Part shown: piece after piece, positions 17,815 to 27,752 of the stretch
Layout: the number at the start of each line of letters is the position of its first letter
Position numbering within the stretch: position 1 is the first letter of the stretch
Origin: UBA1181 sp045639525
GTDB lineage: Bacteria; Bacteroidota; Bacteroidia; Bacteroidales; Paludibacteraceae
Reading direction: 5' to 3'
Assembly: GCA_045639525.1 (NCBI GenBank)
Contig: JAZUDI010000023.1
Coordinates: forward strand, 1 to 60,374
DNA length: 60,374 nt
Made by a program: the position numbers and the translations under genes
Notes under the pieces: model-generated
Database searches by the model: none
What the model was told of the DNA's origin: nothing
Seen by the model: only the letters and a program-made list of their open reading frames with translations

Positions 17815-18330
17815 ATGGCTTTAATCAAATCAGTGAGAGGGTTTACCCCCAAAATCGCCGAGGATGTCTTCTTGGCGGATAATGCCACCGTGATCGGTGA
17901 TGTGGAGATAGGTGAGGGTAGCAGTATTTGGTTCAATACTGTGTTGCGCGGTGATGTCAACTCTATCCGTATCGGAAAGAATGTGAACATCCAAGATGGC
18001 AGTGTGCTCCACACTTTGTTTCAAAAGTCCACCATTGAGATTGGGGATAATGTCTCCGTGGGACACAATGCGACGATCCATGGCGCGAAGGTTTGCGACA
18101 ATGTCTTGGTGGGAATGGGTTCCACCATCTTGGATGGTGCGGTGATAGGAGAGAATTCCATTATCGCCGCAAATGCTTTGATCACCCCTAATACAGTGGT
18201 GGAACCGGGTAGCCTATATGCGGGAGTGCCTGCCAAGAAGTTGAAGGATGTCTCCCCAGAACAGACCAAGGAGATGATCAATAAGATTTCTAATAACTAC
18301 CGTATGTACGCAAGCTGGTACAAGGAATAA
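17815..18330 (+). CDS. Gamma-class carbonic anhydrase-like hexapeptide protein
   Basis: 171 aa. Left-handed beta-helix of hexapeptide repeats from about residue 15 to 145, then a C-terminal helix. The histidines expected to bind metal at the trimer interface are present ('SVLHTL', 'VGHNATIHG'). The length and the ending 'GVPAKKLK' match the YrdA/PaaY/gamma-CA group. Members hydrate CO2 or act as scaffold-like proteins of unclear substrate. Cytoplasmic. The heptamer array lies immediately before the start codon, and a bidirectional terminator follows. Confidence 0.9.
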   Translation: MALIKSVRGFTPKIAEDVFLADNATVIGDVEIGEGSSIWFNTVLRGDVNSIRIGKNVNIQDGSVLHTLFQKSTIEIGDNVSVGHNATIHGAKVCDNVLVGMGSTILDGAVIGENSIIAANALITPNTVVEPGSLYAGVPAKKLKDVSPEQTKEMINKISNNYRMYASWYKE

Positions 18331-18354
18331 ATGGAAAGAATCTTTCCGTATAGA

Positions 18355-18387
18355 AAAGGCTGCCAACCGATGTGGATGACAGCCTTT
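18355..18387. terminator. Bidirectional terminator between convergent genes
   Basis: An 8-bp stem (AAAGGCTG / CAGCCTTT) lies between the carbonic anhydrase gene (+) and the small membrane protein gene (-). It has T-rich sequence on both sides and can serve both transcripts, including the ruvA-sprA operon. Confidence 0.7.
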
Positions 18388-18406
18388 ATTGTATTGTTTG
18401 GGGCAT

Positions 18407-18811
18407 CTAAAATTTGAATATTTGTGCTCCTAAGAATAGTAAACTGAGTAATTTCCCTACGATTAGAGAAAACAAGATGCTGATAATATTTATCCATAGG
18501 TAGTTTCTAATCGATTTTAGGAAATCAGTGATGTCCACCTCGTCTTCCAATTCATTCTCTAACAAGAGTCGCTCTCCTGCCTTTTTGACCCGATAAAGCA
18601 TTGTAATGGTGAGTGCGAAAGGAATCAGGAAGAGAAGAGCGTGTGCCAGCTGGTAATGAAAGATGTAACTGTTTTCACTGTCAGAAAGCCCCGATAAGAA
18701 CGACGCCGATATAACTGGTATGATGCTGGCAAGTTCGACTGCTATGGTCAGCCAAAACAATACCCACACCAAATTACGGATATTCTTGATCTCTTTCAGC
18801 TGTACTTTCAT
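18407..18811 (-). CDS. Small integral membrane protein in the sprA operon
   Basis: 134 aa, no recognised family. Three hydrophobic segments (about 13-37, 52-72 and 104-130) predict an inner-membrane protein. Between segments 2 and 3 is a charged loop (RVKKAGERLLLENELEDEVD). It starts only 5 nt after the sprA stop codon and is the last gene before the terminator, so it is co-transcribed with sprA. A T9SS accessory role is possible from position alone; nothing in the sequence proves it. Confidence 0.7.
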   Translation of the reverse strand: MKVQLKEIKNIRNLVWVLFWLTIAVELASIIPVISASFLSGLSDSENSYIFHYQLAHALLFLIPFALTITMLYRVKKAGERLLLENELEDEVDITDFLKSIRNYLWINIISILFSLIVGKLLSLLFLGAQIFKF

Positions 18812-18816
18812 CTCTC

Positions 18817-21800
18817 TTATCGTGTTAGATTAATCTTAAACGCTATTCCGAAATCGGATGTGATGATCGGGAATCCCTCTGACACCTTTGGCGTGCTGGA
18901 CTTGCAATCGTAGTAAAGTTTGACATTCAGTCGTTCGCTGAGGACATAGTCCGCGGAGAGCTTCAATGAGAGTGATTTCATACCGCTGCTCATCTGAGAG
19001 TACTCTTCATCGATGATACGGATGAAGGCATCTGTATTCTTATAGGAGAGGTCTCCGCGAAGATTCAAATCGTTCTTGATCTTCTTTTGTTGCTTGCCAA
19101 AGTTGATGATCATGCCGATGTCGTCGAAACGATAGCCCGCGCCTACGACAAACTCCATGCTGGAGGACTCCAAAATCTGGTTGCCAGGGATGTCCAGCTG
19201 AACGTTGCGTCCCTTTCGTACCTCGGCCTTCAACGATAGGCTGTTCTTCAAACTTGCGTCCACTCCTAAGAGAGGGGAGAACTGTTCAGAGATGCTGACA
19301 CTTCCGACATCATACTTGGATGAAACATTGTTGAAGTCTTCGTATTCGCCGCATGTTCCATACTGGGTGTTGCCGTAGATGTTATCGCTCCACTCCAACA
19401 ATGAACGGTATGGACCTACGTTGTAGGTACTCTTGTACGCATGGTTGATGTTGAATGACTTGAACTTCTTTCTGATCGCACCGATACGCATCAATGCGTC
19501 GCAGCTAACCTTCCAGTTAGGTATCAACGAAGAGATCATGCTCTTGAAGCTGCCGCTTGGCACGTAGTTCAAATCTACGTCGTTGGACTTCTTCTTGAAG
19601 TATGTCGCATAGAAGGCAGGAATGAGCACGTCGGCGCCGCTTGGGTTGACGTAATTAGGCTTTCCGTTGCTGTTCATGCTACCCACCTCTCCGTAGATTC
19701 TGTTTTGAATTTTTTTCCTATTGTCCAAGAAGGTGCTGAACAATTCGGAGTTAGCCGCATTCTTGATGAATGATGTGCGGATTGGCAGAGAGGTTCTGGA
19801 GAAGTTTCCTGAGAACTCCTTCATGTTCCAGTCATCCGAGTATCCGTACATGTAGTAGATGTCGTCCCTGTTGTTCTTCATCCAAGAGGCGTTCAAGTCG
19901 ATCTTCAAACCTGGAATAGGCTCGATCAAGGCTTTCGCTGACAAGTTTTGGTTGATGGAACGGACAATAGGCGTCGTGATACCCTCGTTGATCAACAATA
20001 CGGAGTCTTCCGCATAGCTGCGGTGGATGAAGTTGTCCGCATTGAAGAAACCGAATGTGAAGTCGTATCCTGGATCGTCGCAGTCTTGACCTAGGAATCC
20101 GCTGGTTGGCTTGTAGCCGTTGATCTCCAACACATCGCCGTGACGGTAGTTGAAGCTGACATTTCTGACCATCATCAGGAATCTTGCGGTGTACTCCGCA
20201 AACTTGCTGGCAGCGCTCTCCGGTTTAGCGACTACGGTCACGGTGAGGTGATCCATATCTGTCCTTGTGGCGAGCGTAATGGTGTTGGCATCCACCACTG
20301 ATACCTTCACAGGAACGATCTTGCCTGCCGTATCCTTGACGGTGACGTTCACCTTCATGGCGTTCAATCGGTGGCTGAGACGGGTTTTACTGCCCGCCTT
20401 CAACTTCATGTTCTTTCGCTCGAAGGTCTTTGGCTTCTCGGTTTTAGGATCTTTCACCTTACTCTCTTTCGAATCCTTGGCATCCTTCTTTTCCTCCTCC
20501 TTTTTGGTGGTGGTAGGCATCTTGGAATACTTGCGGTTGATCTCCTTCAAACGAGGGAACTTGTTGTAGAACGTCTCGAAGTTGAAACGGATATCACCAT
20601 TCCAGTTCCTTTGGTTCTCGATGAGGTTACCTGTGACAGGTTCCTCTCCTAACGCCAAGACGGTACCCTTATCCCATTGATAGAAGGCGGTATATTGCGC
20701 GTTGGAGGTAATCCAATCCAAATGCGGCAACTTGTTGACTGGAATGTTGTAGGAGATGTTGAACCTTTGCTCGTATGAGACAGGCTCACCGAAGTGTTTG
20801 ATGCTTCTCCATACGGTATCTTTCCATTTGTCGTACCAATCGAAGTAGTTGATATCCTCCAAGTATTGCTTGTTGATCGGAATGTTGATAAGACGGTCTC
20901 CGTCCTCCTCGTCCGTTCTGATGATCTCGGCGATCTCGGAGTTGGTGGCGGTGTTGAAGCTCAGCTTCAAGTTACGTGTCAAATCCCACTTGATGTCCGA
21001 AGTACGATCCCACTGCCAATTCTTGTCGTAAGACATGTATTGGAAGGTGGTATCCTTTACGATCGCCTCGTTGTAGTTTCTCATCTGCGCCTCTTCGTAG
21101 TAGCGGATCATGGATGTTCCAAAGGCGATGTTTCTTGGCACATAGTAGAAGTTGAAGTCGCGGATCAGTTTGAGATGAGGTGACTTCAAAGCCTTACCTT
21201 TGGCCTTCTTGAATGGCTCTACCGGCTTAGGGTTGATAGAGTACACGTAGTTGAATGTACCCTTGTAATTTTTGATAATCTCGTACTCAATCTCTGGGTT
21301 TACCTCCTCCGACTTGTTGTATCCCAAACTAAAGGAGAAGTTCGCTGGATCGTAAGGCATCGGCTTCTTGCTGGTGATACCCACCCTTACATTGTTCAAA
21401 GCGTAACTCTTGTAAATCTTATTGGTTTGGGACATCTGTTTGATAGAATCCCTGATGGCGTCTGAATCATAGTTGTCTAATGTCTTTGACAACGTGACGT
21501 CGGTATTCATCGGATCGTACTTCGGAGAGGTGCGTTGATGTGTGCGTGTGTAGGTAAACGGCATGTTGACCTTGCCCTTCTCTGGGAAGAGTTTGCCGAG
21601 TTGGACAGATGCGGAGATGTTGTACTCGTAGAAATTCTCTTGGTTACGGTCCAACACATTGTCCTCGATGTTACCGAATCCGATCGTCTCCACTTGTCCT
21701 CCGATGGTGAACGAACCTAAGTCTGAGAATACGATGCCTAAGTTGGCGACGGCGGCCCAGCCACCCTCCTCCTCAAATCCTGACATACGCATTTCGTTCA

Positions 21801-24800
21801 CCCAAATTTCGGCGTTGTGCATCACGTTGTCCTCGTTGACGATACCGATCATCATGGAGGTGATATCTCCAAAGGAAGGAGATCCGATCACTGTCATGGT
21901 GTTGTGTCCGTCCATCATAGAGAATGGCTCGTTGTATTTCACCCTGCCAGCCACTTTGCGCTTATCTCTCTCCAACTTCAATTCGGTGAGTTGGTTGAAC
22001 TCGAAGTCGAAATTATTTTCGGCTGGCCAAACAATCTCTTTGTCTCTTTCCGTTTGAGCCTTTCCTGTCCTGACACTGCTTGGGTCTGTGATCTTCAAAG
22101 GGATTTTGTACTCATAGTAATTCTCTGTGAAGTCGGAACCGAAGCGCACGAAGATTTGAAGTCGGTTGTCTCTGATAGCCTCCGACAACTCCTCTGCGTG
22201 AACGAACATCTTGAAACGTTTGTATTGACGTGTGTCGAGATTGATCTTTTTATAAACTGCACGGGCGTCGTTTGGCTCCAAACTATCGATGCGCAATACC
22301 ATGGCTTGCTCGTTCTCTGCCGTCAATTGCGTTTGGCTAGGATCGTAGGATGGGTCAATGCCAGGAGGCATGCAGTAGCCGATTGGACTCTTGCTCTTAT
22401 CATTCTCCGTGCAGACGGATGAGATGTCAATTCTACCTGTTCCTTGCAGTTTTGCGTTGACCTCACTGCTTACCAATTGGTTGTTCATTTCGTAGATACG
22501 CCAGTCGGTCTTCACCAATTTTAATTCTCCGAAACGAAGGTGCTCTTCCTCTTCGAATCCCGTCATATACATGCGAATATAGCGGATGGAACGGAAATCG
22601 GTGATGCCACCCTCCGCACGCTTTTTAGAGGTCTTAATCGGAATTCTGAATTGATACCACTTGATCCAAGCCTCGTCCTTATTCTTTAATTTAACCTTCG
22701 ACCGAACCATGTTGGTGATATAGTTGCTCTCCCATGCATCGCTGTTTTCGAAGATATCTTTGTTGATGTCGACGATGTACTCGTAGTACTGTTCCGACTC
22801 GTTCAATGTGTTGTCGCCATTGATATCCTCCACATCAGGTGATGTGGTGGCGGAAGAGGTGAATCTGTCTTCCGAAGCGGTGGAGTTGCCCTCCATACCG
22901 TTGTAATATTTGTAACGGTCGTAGATGTTAGCTCTTCTGTCGTCGTAGTCAGTTCCTCTGTAGTAATGATAATCGTCACCCGCAGGGTCGTTCAAAGGCG
23001 AGAATGTGGAGGCGTCCCAACGTTGTTTGGTTGTGGCGTCCACGTTGTTGAGCACATTGCGTTGATACAATTCGTAAGCCTTGAAACGGGCCTCGTCTTC
23101 ACTGGACAAACCATTCATACCCAAGTCTTGTTGGGCGAGGTTTGCGTTGTCGAATGAGTTGGTCAATGCGGATAATCTTGGGACAATACCCCAAACAGTG
23201 GTATCCACCGCCGCACTGTTGTTGGAGGTTGGCAATCCGTTCTCAAATGATTTCCTGCCATCCTTCAAGATATCCTCGGAGACGTTACCCAAGTTGAATA
23301 CCAACTGACCTGAGGTGGTGTTGATTTTGGTGGAGGTGTCGTTAGCGAATGGGTCCATCAACCAGAATTCAATGTATTCCACATTGGAATTCTCGAAGTT
23401 AGTATTATCCAATTTACGCATGATACCAGCCCATCTGTCGCCTGGGTTATTTAAATAACCGTCTCTTCCCATTCCATCCACATCCAAGTTGTATTGACCT
23501 CTCTCCTTTGGATAATAGTGCAAGTGGAGGGTTTGTAGGGTGGTTGTCTCTCCCATTCTTTGATCTTTGTCCGGATAAATCTCCCTCTCCTCGACTTGAC
23601 GGATGAAATGGTCGCTCAACTGCGCCTTGTCTTCGTTCTTGATGTGGTTTGGCGTGTTGGCGCTGCTGCCGGTGAATATCTGGTCAATATAGTACCAGGC
23701 CAAGTGTGATCTGCTCAGGCCATATCCAATGTTGTTGACCTCGTATTGCGAGTCTAGTGTTCCGCTCCAGAATCTATCATTCTCGCGGATGAAGTGCTTT
23801 CTTGCCAACGGACCGGAGGTTACCTTCGGGGTACTGGACAATGTCCATGCGGTTGGGTTTTTGATGTTGATGGAAGACTCTGTGCCTTCAAAGTCATCAA
23901 TGTAGGATGTTCCTGCATCCTCCAAATCCACCGCTTTGTTGTGGCCTGGAATGAGTTGGGCGAACTCTCCGGAGAAGGCGATCGACGATGGCGCCTTGGC
24001 ATTGATGAAAGGAATCTTGTCGATGATCTTTGTCAGCCACTGCCAGTCGCTCTTAAATGTTCCGTTCATACCCCAAATCGTGTTGGAGATAGGCTCGTTT
24101 CCGATACCCACCTTTTGGGTGAGCGGTTTCTCGGAAAGGTGAAGTAGGGTACCTCCCAAAGAGAATTTGTCGGAGAAGGCGTACTCCATATTGGTACCCA
24201 TTAACGACTTCCTTTGCGTGTTGAAGAATGATTCGCTCTCCAATGATACGTTGATAGGCGAATTGGATGAGAGCGCGATCTCGTCCAAAATCTTCACGAT
24301 GCCGAGGTTGTAGTCCACGGTATAGCCTGTTCCCTCCACCAAGGTACGTCCACCTGCGGTTACTCGAACCGAACCGCGGGCCACATTCGTTGCGCCTAAG
24401 CGGATCTCCGAACCGGATGAGGAGCTGTATTTACCCTTGATGATGTATTTGTCCTTCTCTGTGAACTCCTTTGCTCTGGTAAGGGTAGAGTCGTATAGTT
24501 CCGGGTAGGTGAAACTCTCCACGCCGGCTCTATTGCTGTAGCCATCTTTGATACCCTTGTCGAACGGTCTGGTTGAGAGGAAGATGATTCTACCCGTATT
24601 AGGTTCTACCGTGTAGCCCCGAATGAAGTCGAAGTATCCGTCAGGCATGGCGTTGAGACGCTTGTTCAAGCGGTCCATGTTTAGGACACGGAGCAAGTTC
24701 TTGTTGCCAAGAGGCGGCAAGTAGGTGAGGTATTGGGTGGTGCTGTCACTTTGGTAGTAGTACTTGATCTCCACCTTGAAGTTATCCTCCTGAATGTTGT

Positions 24801-26394
24801 AAGCGCCCAAAGAATAGACATTTTTCATGGCCAAGTTCCACAGCTTCTTGTTTTGAGGAGAAGGGAAGGATCCCTTGATCAACTTCACGATCAAGTTCTT
24901 GGTCGATGTGCTGGCCGTGTCTGTCGTATTAGTTGTGAGTTCACCGACTCTGTAGACTTTTCCGCCTTGTGTGTACTCGTAGGCGACCGCCACGATATTG
25001 TCGGAAGATACGTTGCTCTTCAATGAGATGTAACCCAATTCTGTATTGATGGTATAATCCGATTCCTTCAAAAGTTTGGCGTCGTTTAAGATTTCATAGT
25101 TCCAAGACGACGTCATTTGTTCTCCATCTATGTCGCGGTTCTCCAAGGTGCTGGAAACCGTGCTGATGTCCCTGACCTCAGGTATTGAGTTGAGGGAACT
25201 GTAAACATTGCCGTTGCTGTTGTTCGGCCATTCCATGGATTTGCCCTCTGAATCGTAATTTTCGGCCAAATCTCTGACAGCGACGATGTTCCTCCTGGTG
25301 GAGTTGTTGGAAGATGCTCTGGAGTTGGTGGTCCAGATCTCCACCTTGTTAATGACGATGCCCGACTGCGGATTAGGCGCATTCTTCGCCCATTCGTCAT
25401 AGTGGTCGTAGAAGTAGGTGGAGAGGAAGAAGTGCCGGTTCTCCTCGTACTCTGTTGCCCTCAATTCGAAATCCGTTGTCTGCGCTCCCTGCGTAGAGAT
25501 GGTTTTTCGGTCCGATTCCTGTTGGGAGATGACTGCGGCGATTTTCAACTTGCCGAATTGGAGGTCTGTTCTGAAACCGAACAAATCGGTACTTCCGGAA
25601 ATGAGGGAAGATGAGAGCGGCAACTTCACGTTACCAGCCTCCACGCGTTGGATGATATCATCCTCGTTTCCTTTGTAGTTGAGGTTGATTAGCTTCTGGT
25701 CGGCGTTGAAGGTTGCCTCCGTGTTGTAGTTGAGGGTGAAATTCACCTTCTCGCCCACCGAACCGTTGGCGGAGAGCTGTATCTTGCTGTCGAAGTCGAA
25801 ACTTCCGTTCCTTCTGTTTCGTTCGGAAATAGCTGGGTTGTCCCTTTTTGAGATGGAGAATCCGAAGTCGAGGTCAACTGATCCTTGTGTTTTTAGTTGC
25901 ACACCACCAGGACCGAAAATCTTGTCTCCGGTCTTTCCAATGCCGATTTTTATTTCACTTGCGGTGAACTTGTTGCCATCGTCCGTGTTGCTCTTGGCTT
26001 TTTCCGCCCAATAGCTGTTCATTGACTCTTGTAGGGCGTGTTTTCTGTACTCGTCTTCGCTGAGTACGAAAGGGGTGGCGATCTCCATATCACCCACTTT
26101 GGTGCGGTAAATGTAAAATCCGCTGTTGGGATCATACTCCACGTCTGTGGTCATGTTGTCTGGATCCTTGAGATCCATTGGAGACTTCTTCTTCAGGTCG
26201 TCGTAAGTCACGTTCTCATGACTTTTGATCGGGTAGTGTAGGGGCTTTCCGTCATCCTCGGTGGAGACGGGAGGCTTTCTATCCGCAGGGCGTGTTTCGG
26301 GTGCGTCGCTTTCGCTCTGCGCATAGGCGGAGATGGCGATGATGCCGAAAAGCAGTCCGACGGAAAATAATATATGTCTAAATTCTTTCTTCAA
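18817..26394 (-). CDS. sprA: T9SS outer-membrane translocon SprA/Sov
   Basis: 2525 aa, exported (signal peptide ending near 'ISAYAQ', residue 25). Size, the early 'GSVDLDFGFSISKRDNPAISERNRR' region and repeated beta-strand segments identify SprA (Sov in Porphyromonas), the 36-strand beta-barrel through which T9SS cargo crosses the outer membrane. The C-terminus ends in an outer-membrane-type strand (FGIAFKINLTR). A strongly charged Lys/Glu-rich insert lies around residue 1960-1985 (DNA about 20440-20510), likely a surface or periplasmic loop. It is transcribed after ruvA (30-nt gap) and before a small membrane protein gene (5-nt gap). The sprA-ruvA neighbourhood is common in Bacteroidales. 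Identity is very firm. Confidence 0.97.
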   Translation of the reverse strand: MKKEFRHILFSVGLLFGIIAISAYAQSESDAPETRPADRKPPVSTEDDGKPLHYPIKSHENVTYDDLKKKSPMDLKDPDNMTTDVEYDPNSGFYIYRTKVGDMEIATPFVLSEDEYRKHALQESMNSYWAEKAKSNTDDGNKFTASEIKIGIGKTGDKIFGPGGVQLKTQGSVDLDFGFSISKRDNPAISERNRRNGSFDFDSKIQLSANGSVGEKVNFTLNYNTEATFNADQKLINLNYKGNEDDIIQRVEAGNVKLPLSSSLISGSTDLFGFRTDLQFGKLKIAAVISQQESDRKTISTQGAQTTDFELRATEYEENRHFFLSTYFYDHYDEWAKNAPNPQSGIVINKVEIWTTNSRASSNNSTRRNIVAVRDLAENYDSEGKSMEWPNNSNGNVYSSLNSIPEVRDISTVSSTLENRDIDGEQMTSSWNYEILNDAKLLKESDYTINTELGYISLKSNVSSDNIVAVAYEYTQGGKVYRVGELTTNTTDTASTSTKNLIVKLIKGSFPSPQNKKLWNLAMKNVYSLGAYNIQEDNFKVEIKYYYQSDSTTQYLTYLPPLGNKNLLRVLNMDRLNKRLNAMPDGYFDFIRGYTVEPNTGRIIFLSTRPFDKGIKDGYSNRAGVESFTYPELYDSTLTRAKEFTEKDKYIIKGKYSSSSGSEIRLGATNVARGSVRVTAGGRTLVEGTGYTVDYNLGIVKILDEIALSSNSPINVSLESESFFNTQRKSLMGTNMEYAFSDKFSLGGTLLHLSEKPLTQKVGIGNEPISNTIWGMNGTFKSDWQWLTKIIDKIPFINAKAPSSIAFSGEFAQLIPGHNKAVDLEDAGTSYIDDFEGTESSINIKNPTAWTLSSTPKVTSGPLARKHFIRENDRFWSGTLDSQYEVNNIGYGLSRSHLAWYYIDQIFTGSSANTPNHIKNEDKAQLSDHFIRQVEEREIYPDKDQRMGETTTLQTLHLHYYPKERGQYNLDVDGMGRDGYLNNPGDRWAGIMRKLDNTNFENSNVEYIEFWLMDPFANDTSTKINTTSGQLVFNLGNVSEDILKDGRKSFENGLPTSNNSAAVDTTVWGIVPRLSALTNSFDNANLAQQDLGMNGLSSEDEARFKAYELYQRNVLNNVDATTKQRWDASTFSPLNDPAGDDYHYYRGTDYDDRRANIYDRYKYYNGMEGNSTASEDRFTSSATTSPDVEDINGDNTLNESEQYYEYIVDINKDIFENSDAWESNYITNMVRSKVKLKNKDEAWIKWYQFRIPIKTSKKRAEGGITDFRSIRYIRMYMTGFEEEEHLRFGELKLVKTDWRIYEMNNQLVSSEVNAKLQGTGRIDISSVCTENDKSKSPIGYCMPPGIDPSYDPSQTQLTAENEQAMVLRIDSLEPNDARAVYKKINLDTRQYKRFKMFVHAEELSEAIRDNRLQIFVRFGSDFTENYYEYKIPLKITDPSSVRTGKAQTERDKEIVWPAENNFDFEFNQLTELKLERDKRKVAGRVKYNEPFSMMDGHNTMTVIGSPSFGDITSMMIGIVNEDNVMHNAEIWVNEMRMSGFEEEGGWAAVANLGIVFSDLGSFTIGGQVETIGFGNIEDNVLDRNQENFYEYNISASVQLGKLFPEKGKVNMPFTYTRTHQRTSPKYDPMNTDVTLSKTLDNYDSDAIRDSIKQMSQTNKIYKSYALNNVRVGITSKKPMPYDPANFSFSLGYNKSEEVNPEIEYEIIKNYKGTFNYVYSINPKPVEPFKKAKGKALKSPHLKLIRDFNFYYVPRNIAFGTSMIRYYEEAQMRNYNEAIVKDTTFQYMSYDKNWQWDRTSDIKWDLTRNLKLSFNTATNSEIAEIIRTDEEDGDRLINIPINKQYLEDINYFDWYDKWKDTVWRSIKHFGEPVSYEQRFNISYNIPVNKLPHLDWITSNAQYTAFYQWDKGTVLALGEEPVTGNLIENQRNWNGDIRFNFETFYNKFPRLKEINRKYSKMPTTTKKEEEKKDAKDSKESKVKDPKTEKPKTFERKNMKLKAGSKTRLSHRLNAMKVNVTVKDTAGKIVPVKVSVVDANTITLATRTDMDHLTVTVVAKPESAASKFAEYTARFLMMVRNVSFNYRHGDVLEINGYKPTSGFLGQDCDDPGYDFTFGFFNADNFIHRSYAEDSVLLINEGITTPIVRSINQNLSAKALIEPIPGLKIDLNASWMKNNRDDIYYMYGYSDDWNMKEFSGNFSRTSLPIRTSFIKNAANSELFSTFLDNRKKIQNRIYGEVGSMNSNGKPNYVNPSGADVLIPAFYATYFKKKSNDVDLNYVPSGSFKSMISSLIPNWKVSCDALMRIGAIRKKFKSFNINHAYKSTYNVGPYRSLLEWSDNIYGNTQYGTCGEYEDFNNVSSKYDVGSVSISEQFSPLLGVDASLKNSLSLKAEVRKGRNVQLDIPGNQILESSSMEFVVGAGYRFDDIGMIINFGKQQKKIKNDLNLRGDLSYKNTDAFIRIIDEEYSQMSSGMKSLSLKLSADYVLSERLNVKLYYDCKSSTPKVSEGFPIITSDFGIAFKINLTR

Positions 26395-26424
26395 AGTTAC
26401 GCTCTTTACGTATAGGAAACGGAT

Positions 26425-27003
26425 TTATAACTGTTTTAGTGCATCCTTGATGATCTTTTCCAATGTAATTGTTGGATCGGATACGATGATTTTGTCAACA
26501 ACCTTTGCTGACGCACTTCTGTTGAAGCCTAACAGAACCAAGGCGGTGAGTGCCTCTTCTCGGTTGTTGTTCGACTGGATTTGCGCACCTATTGGCGACG
26601 TCTCTTTGCCGACTTTATCCTTTAAGTCGATGATGATTCGTTGGGCGGTCTTGAGTCCGATGCCCTTGACTGCTTTGAGTTGGTTGACATTTTCGCCACT
26701 GATGATCGCCTGCAATTCCTCCACGGAAAACGATGATAAGATCATTCTCGCCGTGTTGGCGCCAACGCCGGATACGGATATGAGCAGAAGGAAGAGGTCT
26801 CGCTCGGACTTCTCGGAAAAACCATAAAGTGTGAATGCGTCCTCTCTGATAGCCTCGTACACATAAAGCTTTGCCTCCGTCAAGCCTTCCAATGCCGCGT
26901 ATGTGTTGAGCGATATGTTCAACGCATATCCGAATTGTGCGGTTTCGATGACCGCTAAGGCCGGACTTAACTCTTCTACTTTGCCTTTGATATATTCGAA
27001 CAT
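26425..27003 (-). CDS. ruvA: Holliday junction helicase subunit RuvA
   Basis: 192 aa from the ATG at 27003. An earlier in-frame ATG at 27033 lies inside the -7 promoter box and is excluded. Domain I 'MFEYIKGKVEEL' OB fold, domain II with two helix-hairpin-helix motifs ('ISVSGVGANTARMIL', 'KAVKGIGLKTAQRIIIDLKDK'), and domain III ('EALTALVLLGFNR') are all present. RuvA binds four-way junctions and loads RuvB. It is the first gene of the ruvA-sprA transcript; no ruvB or ruvC is in the window. Confidence 0.96.
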   Translation of the reverse strand: MFEYIKGKVEELSPALAVIETAQFGYALNISLNTYAALEGLTEAKLYVYEAIREDAFTLYGFSEKSERDLFLLLISVSGVGANTARMILSSFSVEELQAIISGENVNQLKAVKGIGLKTAQRIIIDLKDKVGKETSPIGAQIQSNNNREEALTALVLLGFNRSASAKVVDKIIVSDPTITLEKIIKDALKQL

Positions 27004-27030
27004 TGTTTTGCAGTATATATAGTCAGTTTG

Positions 27031-27038
27031 CAAAATTA
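27031..27038 (-). promoter_or_regulatory. -7 promoter element for ruvA-sprA
   Basis: TAATTTTG on the minus strand, an exact consensus match, preceded on the plus side by TTTG so that the core TTTGCAAA is palindromic. Transcription would start near 27024, about 20 nt ahead of the ruvA ATG at 27003. The same TTTGCAAA core occurs at two divergent promoters (40551, 55845). Confidence 0.6.
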
Positions 27039-27133
27039 ATGAAATTTTTCAAAAACTACAAGATGAATTTTTTCTCGCTCTTTTGTGGCTCTGCTGCTAT
27101 GGCCGGATGGGATGGGTAGATCGATTATGGGCA

Positions 27134-27162
27134 TAAAAAAAGCGGACCGAAGCCCGCTTTTT
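27134..27162. terminator. Terminator of the small lipoprotein gene
   Basis: A 7-bp stem (AAAGCGG / CCGCTTT, 8-nt loop) lies 25 nt past the lipoprotein stop codon. On the minus strand it is followed by seven U; the plus side has five T. It prevents readthrough into ruvA. Confidence 0.85.
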
Positions 27163-27186
27163 GTGATTTGCTTAATTCAGCTGCGA

Positions 27187-27675
27187 TTATTTCTCAGAGA
27201 ACAAAGTCTTAGTAGCCTTGCCAGTAGCGTTAACCTTGTTGTTAACAGTACCAGAAGTGATTACGTAGTTGTTCTCAGCAGATGCCAAGCAGAATACGAT
27301 TTGACCTGCGTTCTCAACTGCCTCAGCTTGCTTAGCGTTCTTGAACTCAGTTCCGTTCCACAACAAGTAAGAAGTGTGATCAGCATCATCACCCAATACG
27401 AAAGAAGCACCCTTAGCGTCGTCCTTCTTAGTTGTGATCTCGATCTCAACTACCTTTGAACCAGCAGTACCCTCAGTAGAGATAACCTTGAAGAAACCGC
27501 TCTTGCCAATCTCTGAGTTAGTGAAACCGTATTGTCTTCCTTGAAGAACTGAGATTTGCTCCAAACCTTGCTCGTTAGCTTGCTCCTCAGCCTCGTTCTC
27601 GTCTGCGCATGATGCGAAAGAAACTGCTGCAGCCAATGCTGCGAAAATCGCTACTAAATTGAAAATCTTTTTCAT
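27187..27675 (-). CDS. Small lipoprotein of unknown function
   Basis: 162 aa. Signal peptide with lipobox FASC (Cys 22), so lipid-anchored. After the anchor comes an acidic stretch (ADENEAEEQANEQG), then a compact, probably beta-rich domain of about 115 residues. I do not recognise the family. The gene has its own near-consensus promoter, a hairpin at the very 5' end of the transcript and a strong terminator, and its codons look restricted to a preferred set; together these suggest an abundant envelope protein. It is monocistronic, between yebC and ruvA. Confidence 0.8.
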   Translation of the reverse strand: MKKIFNLVAIFAALAAAVSFASCADENEAEEQANEQGLEQISVLQGRQYGFTNSEIGKSGFFKVISTEGTAGSKVVEIEITTKKDDAKGASFVLGDDADHTSYLLWNGTEFKNAKQAEAVENAGQIVFCLASAENNYVITSGTVNNKVNATGKATKTLFSEK

Positions 27676-27722
27676 TTTGAAATAATAAATTAAAAGTTAA
27701 ACAAAAAAATCAACCATATAAC

Positions 27723-27743
27723 ATTAGGCTTCTACCGCCTAAT
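27723..27743 (-). other. 5'-terminal mRNA hairpin of the small lipoprotein
   Basis: A perfect 7-bp inverted repeat (ATTAGGC / GCCTAAT, 7-nt loop). The predicted transcription start is about 27746, so this hairpin would be the first structure of the mRNA, followed by about 48 unstructured A-rich bases to the ATG. 5'-terminal hairpins are known to stabilise messages such as ompA. Confidence 0.6.
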
Positions 27744-27752
27744 TTGATATCG

